Assembly: GCA_018296165.2 (NCBI GenBank)
Contig: JACKQL020000020.1
Location: 682,001-746,000 of the forward strand
DNA length: 64,000 nt
Origin: Termitomyces sp. T153
Taxonomy: Eukaryota; Basidiomycota; Agaricomycetes; Agaricales; Lyophyllaceae
Direction: 5' to 3'
The notes beneath the pieces were generated by a model. The model worked only from the letters and a program-made list of their open reading frames with translations. It was not told the DNA's origin and searched no databases. Made by a program: the position numbers and the translations under genes. Every line of letters begins with the position of its first letter. Position 1 is the first letter of the stretch. Below, piece after piece: positions 57,601-64,000 of this stretch.

Positions 57601-58475
57601 TAATCTGGACTACCTTGTACCAAGTCTATACTTGCTCATCATCAGGGTGTCCTTCAGCCATACTATCAATTCAATCCATGAGGGCAGAATGAAGTGCATT
57701 GTGGAAGGTCAGGCAGAATTTAAGGCCATCTAGATAGCAAGCCTGCCTCAACCAATGTATGAAATGAATCAATGTATTCATTAAGAGTCCATTTACCCTT
57801 GACCATACTGGTCTTGGTCACAAAGGGTGAGTGTGGTGGTCTTGGCAGCATCAAGGGGAAAATCTCCACTCTGAAATCCCTCTCAATTTCATCTCAATCC
57901 ACAAAACTATTCACCCCTCCCAGATGACAAAAGCCCTCAAAGCATACATCAAAGCTCAGTCTGTCTTCATGTAGAAGAGGACCCAGGCAATCTCCAGGGA
58001 ATTGGAGGAAAACACCTGAATATAAGTGCTGCAAGACTGAAGGAATTGTTCTCCAGCCTTTATAGGCATCCAGAAGTGTAGGACAGGAATTTTTTCATGG
58101 GAGGCCATGGAAGCATTTGGCAAGGTGCAGAGAACTTTTCTATAGCTGCTGAGCACATAGAGGGGGTAGTAGGAGCAAAGAGGAGGCAATCCAGTATGGC
58201 TCAGAGGGAGTGAGACATGGATTCAGTGGTTTGTCATAATTGAGCAAGTTTAGCAGTGTGGGAGGTTAGGGAAGCTTGGGTAAATAGCATCTGTGTCTTT
58301 AGAGTCAAAAACCAACTCCAGACATTGTCCTGGAGGCTTAAAGCATCAGGAGGAGGTGCTGGAGGAGTTGGATGAGTCAGGAGGTAGTAGACAGAGGTAG
58401 TAAGAACTAGTTGGGAGGGACCTATCAAGCAATTGCAAAGGGGGCTCCCAGACCAAATATACAGACTTTTTTTGC
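57601..58475 (-). pseudogene. gypsy-1-type gag relic joined to gypsy-2 pol
   Basis: Minus-strand fragments match gypsy-1 gag in order: PTPPAPPPDALSLQDN and MLFTQASLTSHTAKLAQL (58,360-58,234); AGEQFLQSCSTYIQVFSSNS and LEIAWVLFYMKT (58,090-57,956); and near 57,650 AEGHPDDEQV. At about 57,600 the sequence changes to gypsy-2. Either a chimeric element or a nested insertion boundary. Confidence 0.75.
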
Positions 58476-58645
58476 TGTAAGGGCAATCTCTGGCAGCTGT
58501 GGCTCAGTCACACAGCTGGCAAAGGGAAATCCAAAGTCTATCAGGAAGAGCTACATAGCAGAAACTAACTACCAACCTGGCAGAGGGAAATCCAAAGAGA
58601 ACAAGTCTAGAGATTCCCATTGCCAGGACTGCAAATTGACAAAAA
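58476..58645 (-). repeat. gypsy-1-family LTR end (5' LTR of the 58-kb relic)
   Basis: On the plus strand TGTAAGGGCAATCTC (58,476) mirrors the 3' end of the gypsy-1 LTR, followed by two copies of gggaaatccaaag (58,529 and 58,585) as in 22,490-22,575. Similarity fades near 58,645, so the outer part is lost. It confirms that the gag next to it belongs to a gypsy-1 type element. Confidence 0.75.
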
Positions 58646-59740
58646 CAAACTGTGGGAAGTACCATGGCATTGGATTCTGCACATGTACAGAGCCTGACAT
58701 CACAATTGAAGGGGGGAGGAGCAAAGCTCAACTGTATATTTGCAATGAGTGAGGTAGAAGAATTGGATAACTTGGTGTTCAAGCCAATCCAAGTTTCAAC
58801 TTTATAGGCTCATCAGATCCTTTGAATCTTCTTGGTTTTTCTATTTCTATTGTTTTTCTTTTACTGTAGATCAATAACTTATTGTACTACCCACACAATT
58901 ACTTACTTGATTTTGCTTATACCATTGTTTTTTAGCCATACAATGGCAGGGGAGTAAGGCTGTTTGTGAAATAATAGTAACAGTGCACCTTGTTTTATAC
59001 ATAGTAATGACAAAGTGTCATTGTGCCTCCTTTGAAGACCATTTTGCTGGCTAGTGTTCATGTATCCTGAGGCACATGTATTGGCTAGTGATGTCAGGCT
59101 GTATAGAATGGTGTAAGTTTCAAACTGTACATTGTCTTTTTGGATCAATAGTTACTTATGTTTGGAATACTTAGGTAGGTTATTGCTAAGTAGATGACAT
59201 GTGGTTAGTATGTCTGCATTCCAGCACTAAATGTAGTTACTTACCATATGGGATACAGTATGAACTATTGTATTGTCTGAATATCATTATCATGGTAGAC
59301 CTGCTATTGGGAGCTTTTTGCTTCAATGGGCAGGTGGGCCATGTTGATCTGTATTATATCTCTGTGAGAACTCACTGTTATTTCATTGGGGTAGTATGAA
59401 CAGACAGGGAGTACCTATGACCTTTACAGACTTGGTATATTGTACCTCTCCTTGCATTTCTGTATTGAGAAACTAGTAGTAAGGTGTTGTTAGGGCACAG
59501 TTAGGACTTAGCCATAACCTTTGCCATCAGGATGAATTCTTATAGTGGTTTGGTATGTAAAACACTCCTCCAGCTGTATCAGGCTCTTTGTCCTTAGCCC
59601 AGCAGCTCTGTCAACACACTCACACACCTCTAGTTAGTGGTGGGGAGTTCATTGTGATAATGTATGGGGGTTGGCAGGCCTACAATCCTATTTTCTAGCC
59701 AGGCAGAAACCTGGGGCCCTACAATTAAATGTGTTTTGGC
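58646..59740. other. AT-rich decayed sequence, no gene recognised
   Basis: Frames are short and hydrophobic; no motif or repeat match to the rest of the window was found. Confidence 0.4.
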
Positions 59741-62700
59741 ATAAGACCATAGTTTATGACTGCCTACATAGTATACTATGCATATGGGTCATATATGTCT
59801 GTTTTATCCAGATGTCCAGCAGTCCACATATCAGTGATTTCCATAGAGAGTTCACAATCAGAGTCAGACTAGTTGAGCCAATTGTCATGACAGGTTGGAA
59901 TGTAATGTACCTCATTAACTTTAAATTTTCAGGCTCCTTATTAAAATTTAATGGAGTAGGCTGAGACTGCTCATACATTCAAAAACAGCTTTTTTCCACA
60001 TTCTGGTGAGATTAAACATGTTGCATATGCATTTGCATGATACTAGCCACCAGGCATTTCAGACTTTTGGTACTTCTCTAACATTGGGCAAGAGAACAGG
60101 TTCACTGCTTCCTTGGACATGAGGAATCTGTATCTATCAAAGCTTTCCAGTGGTGTGAGCTTCAGCTAATACTTCTTCTCCATCTCTGGCAATAACACCC
60201 TCAGTTGAGTGAAAATACCACCATATTGTGTGCTTATGGCCAACCAGTTGTTACCTGATTAGTGATTTTGGCAGCCTGTAAGCATGCTGCCCAGAAGTTC
60301 TGAACTTTTTTACCTAGTTCATGTACATTAAAGAATTCCCATACCTGATTAAACTCAGACTTTATCACAAGGATACTGTCCAGTACTGGTTCTCTGACAT
60401 CAAACTATTTAGTCCATCTCTTGTTGAGCTCTAAGTGAGCCTATGATCTAATCAGACTTTCCAGGTAGCCACACTTTCAGTATAATCCAGTGAGGACATT
60501 GATTGCTTCTATGTACATCAACCTTTTTGACAACAGAGTGGCAATCCATGACATTTCTCCCACAAAAGTCCCTCTTTTTACATCAAGGAGGTGGGCACTA
60601 TGCCAAGGAATACTTTCATGATGGTTCTTTGCCTTTTCATATGGTGCATGAGCAAGCTTACTAGCCTCATCTTTGTAAATTTCCATTGTTGAGCCACAAG
60701 CCTGTTAGTATAGTTGATTTTCAAAGCATAAGATTAAATTACTGTTACCCAGTTTTAGGCATTGACAGAAGATGGAGATTTTGTGTTGTCTCCAATCTAT
60801 AAATGCCTTCCCATTCATTCCATCTGGTCTCACCAAATTGTAAAGGTATGTGAAATATGTTTGCTTAACTATCATGTAACACACTTCTAGGTGGATATTG
60901 GGATAAAAAGTGTCATGACCCACTCCCTGACCTCCATACCTCTTCCAAGCCCCCAAGCTCCTCCAATGTCTCTCCTGACACAGGCACATGTCACTAACTT
61001 GTTCCCTTGACCTACCCAACCACTCTGGAACTTTCTGGCAGCCATGGAGCAGACTGGATTCCCATCAGTTCCCATCAGAACATCAATGCAGCCCACCATC
61101 TGATCAGAACCAACACCCATCAACCCCATGCAGCTTCAACAAGCCCTGCCATCACATCCTTAATCCCCAGAGGAGGTTCAGTAGTCAGTATATAAGTCAT
61201 AAAGTAGCATCTGTTACACTAGTCTTGATATTACCAATATTCTTCTGTTATGTTCATGTTTTTTATGTCTCCCAGTTCATCTGTTTCTGTCTTGAGTCTT
61301 GTGTCTTGTCAATCTATCTCTTTCTCATCTCTGTCTTGTTTTGACTTTGTCTTGTCTCATCTGTCTCTATTTCTTCTATTGTTGTCTGAGTTACTTTCAG
61401 CCTTGATTCCATTACAAACTCCAATCATATGATTACAACTCCCAAACATTCATAACTAACTCTGGACCTTGCCCTACACTCAGCCCCAGGATCCATTAAC
61501 ATCAACTGATCCCCCATCAATCTCTGGCCCTGCTCTCATCATTTGCATAGCTTCCACTTGCTCCACTATCTGTATATTTGCCTCTGGACTGGTGCCTAAT
61601 ACACTGTCAAGCCTTAACCTTATTGTACCTGGTCTTAGACTTCCTCAGACCACCCTGGACCTGCTCAAACTGCTCCACTTGGCTTATCCTTGCAAGTAAC
61701 TAAAATCCAGGCCTCCCTGGAGTGTTAGGTTATAAGCACAGTACATTGCATCTGCCTAGTAAGGACTCACCCAGTTAAGCTGAGCCCCCATGGTCAGCAG
61801 AACCTGATTAAAGGCTACAACATCTCCTGTACAGATAAAGAACTTATGACTGGGTTTTAACTGTAATTTACTCAATTTTATTGCTAGATCCTTTGTTCTG
61901 TGAATGATTTCTGGTGCTGTCTTGATGATTGGTTTGAGTTCACATATTTTGCACAAGAATTCTGCAAGGCTGAATGACAAGGAATTATTGGTCTAAACTG
62001 ACTGCTGGCAGCCAATAATGTTTTCTGAGGAAATGCTGAAGAAGAAACCTATTATGCCATTTCCACACAGGGTATTTCCAATGGAAAAAGGCTCTCAACA
62101 ATGGGAAAAACCTTTTTTCAAGGGAAAATTCTGTCAAGGAAATGATATAACAGGTTTTTTTTTCCATTCTTTCAATGGAAGCAGGTTCCAGTGCCAGCAG
62201 TGACTTGACTGGTTCTTTATGGATTTTTGGCATGCCATAAAATTTCAGGATCTTCAAGGCTTCAAAAGTTATTTCCTTTCCTTTCAGTCTGATTAGTACC
62301 AAGTGTTGCAGAAACAATCTAAGTTGTAGATCATGAACAAATACTTTGAACATATACTTCTTGACCTAAGTCACTATGTGAGTCACCATGATTCTCAAAA
62401 TCTCAATAGCCTTTAGTGGATGTAAAAGTATGTAATCATTTTGATTGAGCAGAATTGATTTTTATTGTGCTATGATCCAGGCTTGCAATGATATGCAAGT
62501 ACCTAAATTCTTGTCTGTATTAGTGACTATGTAGTCATTTTCTAACATAAACTTTTTGAGTTGATCTACTTGGGGAGATAGCAAGCTAAGTCTATCCCAA
62601 AGTAGAAGACTGAGCATCTGTAGAAGAAAGTGAATAAGATATTGCTCTCCCAGTTTCAGGCTGAACTCAAGATAATCTGGTAGTTTTGAAGGCCAACTTT

Positions 62701-62830
62701 GCTCATGTGAGACTTCAAAATCTAGATCATAGTTGGACTTTTCAGTGTTAGTAAAAGCAAAGACAATCTTCCATTGAAGTCTATCACAAAAGTCTTTCCA
62801 GGTGGATTCTATCAAGTCCCACCTGGCCTA
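59741..62830 (-). pseudogene. Coprina-like (Penelope-type) reverse transcriptase, decayed and interrupted
   Basis: Minus-strand blocks in order: WKDFCDRLQWKIVFAF and DYLEFSLKLGEQYLIHFLLQ (62,800-62,640), then LKKFMLENDYIVTNTDKNLG (62,560-62,500). ILKFYGMPKIHKEPVKS (62,240-62,200) is the F-Y-G-x-P-K-I-H-K signature of Penelope-like RTs. ELKPIIKTAPEIIHRTKDLA, LKPSHKFFICTGDVVAF follows (61,940-61,812). An inserted ~900 bp follows, then FYPNIHLEVCYMIVKQTY (60,910-60,850), NGKAFIDWRQHK, and near 60,560 TFVGEMSWIATLLSKRLMYI; the tail SILVIKSEFNQVWEFFNVHE lies near 60,350. Endonuclease-lacking Penelope elements of basidiomycetes (Coprina) have this RT and are reported at telomeres. Several stops; not functional. 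Confidence 0.68.
60911..61809 (+). mobile_element. ~900-bp insertion inside the Penelope-type RT
   Basis: It interrupts the RT between the codons for DVVAF and YPNI. The 4-bp string aaag borders it on both sides (60,907-60,910 and 61,810-61,813). It starts TGTCATGACCCACTCCC and contains a TATA-like gtatataagtc (about 61,190), so a solo LTR is a possibility, although the right end does not end in CA. No ORF of note. Confidence 0.55.
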
Positions 62831-63339
62831 AGGCAGATTGACCCCTAGCAATGTGTGTACAAATAATTTAAATCTACTGATACCAGGCTGAGTATGTATA
62901 TACTAGCTTTTGGGTAGGATATGGCTAGTATCCAGTCAGGGTAAGAACAATGGTCTGTATACCTTGGATGCAGCTTAGTTCATGTGACAGTTAAGCCTTG
63001 TTTTTCCCTTTCAATGCCTTAGTGGAAGAAGACTTGGTTTTCTTCTTTCTATCTGTGACTGCCTTTCCCACTCTTTGGGCTTTTGCACATGCTGCCTTTG
63101 CAGGCAGAGGCATGTATGGACATGCAAAATGCTTTGCAGCCTTTCCTTTTCTTTGAAAATAGAATCCCATCAGAATTGATAGATCCATCAGGAAATCTAA
63201 GATGACTTACTAATTTGTGTTGACCAGCAACACTAATAAGGGCTGCTGCAACCTGTTCCTTAATTATTCTAGCAATGGTTCAAAAAGAAGAAACTTCTGG
63301 CATGGATACTTCTGCAGCAGTCTTAGGGGATTTTTTAGC
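62831..63339 (-). other. decayed sequence with a Lys/Ala-rich frame
   Basis: Minus frame 63,188-62,991 reads MDLSILMGFYFQRKGKAAKH, then PLPAKAACAKAQRVGKA and a basic tail. Short frame of unknown nature; may be a remnant of an N-terminal basic region of the neighbouring RT. Confidence 0.3.
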
Positions 63340-64000
63340 ATCTAACTTAGCATTAGAAAAGCTTGGGTAGATTGTATCTGTGTCTCTAGAGTCAACAAAC
63401 AACTCCAGACATGTGTTGTATAGCCTCTAAGTTGAGAAGGCTAGATAGCATATCCCTTGCTCTTGGGGACAGTTATGAGCAAAGTGGCCAGCCTTCCAAT
63501 AGCATTGGCATAACAAGGGAGCTGAAGATTGCTGTTAGAAGGCATCAATGTCTATGGGGATCCTCTGAGTAGAGGATGTGCAGGGTTGCTCTTCCAGGGC
63601 ACTTAAACAATGCATATGATGAAGCTTAACCAACCTTCATGTAGAAAAGGAGTCAGGCAATTTGCAGGACACTGGAGGCAAATGCTTCACTGCTTGCCTC
63701 AATATAAGTGACACAGGACTGAAGAAAATGTCCCCTAGCCTTATAGTCCCCATCAAATATATCAGGGAGTATCAAGCAGGAGATTTTGAGTGGAGAACCA
63801 AAAAAATGGGACTAGGTGCAAAGGAGAACCTTCTTTCAGCTGCTTGGAGCATAGGGGGAGTAGTAGTAGTAGGGGGGAGGTGTTCCAGGAGGATCCAGAT
63901 GGAGAGGGACACAGCTTCAGTAGTTTGACATAATCTGATATGTTCAGCAGTGTAGAAGGTAAGGGACACTTGGGTAATATGTAACTGCATATCTAGAATC
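63340..64000 (-). pseudogene. gypsy-1 gag relics, rearranged (cut by window end)
   Basis: 63,990-63,660 matches gypsy-1 gag N-terminus (TTEAVSLSIWILLEHLPP). 63,540-63,440 carries the knuckle remnant WKAGHFAHNCP, and 63,420-63,340 repeats the N-terminal LETQIQSTQAF stretch. The order (N-terminus, knuckle, N-terminus again) shows two overlapping relics or an internal rearrangement. All frames broken. Confidence 0.7.

Noticed and set aside
58411..58752. Plus-strand ORF with a Cys-rich stretch (HCQDCKLTKTNCGKYHGIG)
   Set aside because: It overlaps the reversed gypsy-1 LTR end; no homologue recognised and the Cys spacing fits no known zinc finger.

Overview
The window is TE-dense fungal DNA, most likely from an Agaricomycete (mushroom-forming basidiomycete). 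The evidence is the combination of a KDZ transposase, a Plavaka-type (CACTA-like) transposase, a TET/JBP-like dioxygenase fragment, a Coprina-like Penelope-type reverse transcriptase, I/Tad-clade LINEs, and host-type genes split by ~50-bp GT-AG introns. Species cannot be told from the sequence. I estimate more than 80% of the window is transposon-derived, and almost every element is broken.

Layout. 1-10.1 kb: two copies of one copia family (copia-1) in inverted orientation, about 2 kb arms with essentially identical sequence, flanking a 2.5-kb block of rearranged gypsy-1 debris; copy B is full length. 10.3-10.6 kb: another copia-1 LTR. 10.7-14.5 kb: decayed Plavaka transposase and a repeat-rich flank. 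14.6-16.4 and 22.6-23.1 kb: patchwork of unrecognised gene fragments, including a piece resembling fungal Egt1, split by a complete gypsy-1 chromovirus (16,438-22,612, TSD GAATG). 24.0-30.1 kb: complete copia-2 element with 303-bp LTRs and TSD GGATA. 31.9-33.5 kb: intron-containing, 5'-truncated O-acetylhomoserine sulfhydrylase (MET17-type) gene. 36.1-37.3 kb: TET/JBP-like pseudogene (minus). 38.4-39.4 kb: KDZ transposase fragment (plus), followed by copia-3 (39.4-40.9 kb). 41.3-41.7 kb: three ~122-bp tandem repeats. 42.5-43.9 kb: pseudogene of a widespread but uncharacterised family. 44.0-46.6 kb: CpG-rich host island with one intact seven-exon gene (CmcJ/AsaB family) and one unknown gene. 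47.6-48.1 kb: KDZ N-terminal fragment. 48.45-53.74 kb: a LINE inserted in a copia-1 integrase relic with a 14-bp TSD. 54.1-58.6 kb: gypsy-2 pol joined to gypsy-1 gag (minus). 59.8-62.8 kb: Coprina-like Penelope RT (minus), itself interrupted. 63.3-64.0 kb: gypsy-1 gag relics.

The unifying theme is CpG decay. Most premature stops are TGA where CGA (Arg) fits the family. The two copia-2 LTRs differ only by transitions, mainly at CpG sites lost from one LTR. In four separate retroelements the catalytic Asp codons of the reverse transcriptase read as Asn, as expected from CpG to CpA. CpG-containing host islands (24-33.6, 40.9-41.8, 44-47.5 kb) alternate with nearly CpG-free TE blocks. This fits methylated-cytosine deamination or a RIP-like process; the presence of a dead TET/JBP-like gene beside a KDZ relic is of interest in that setting.
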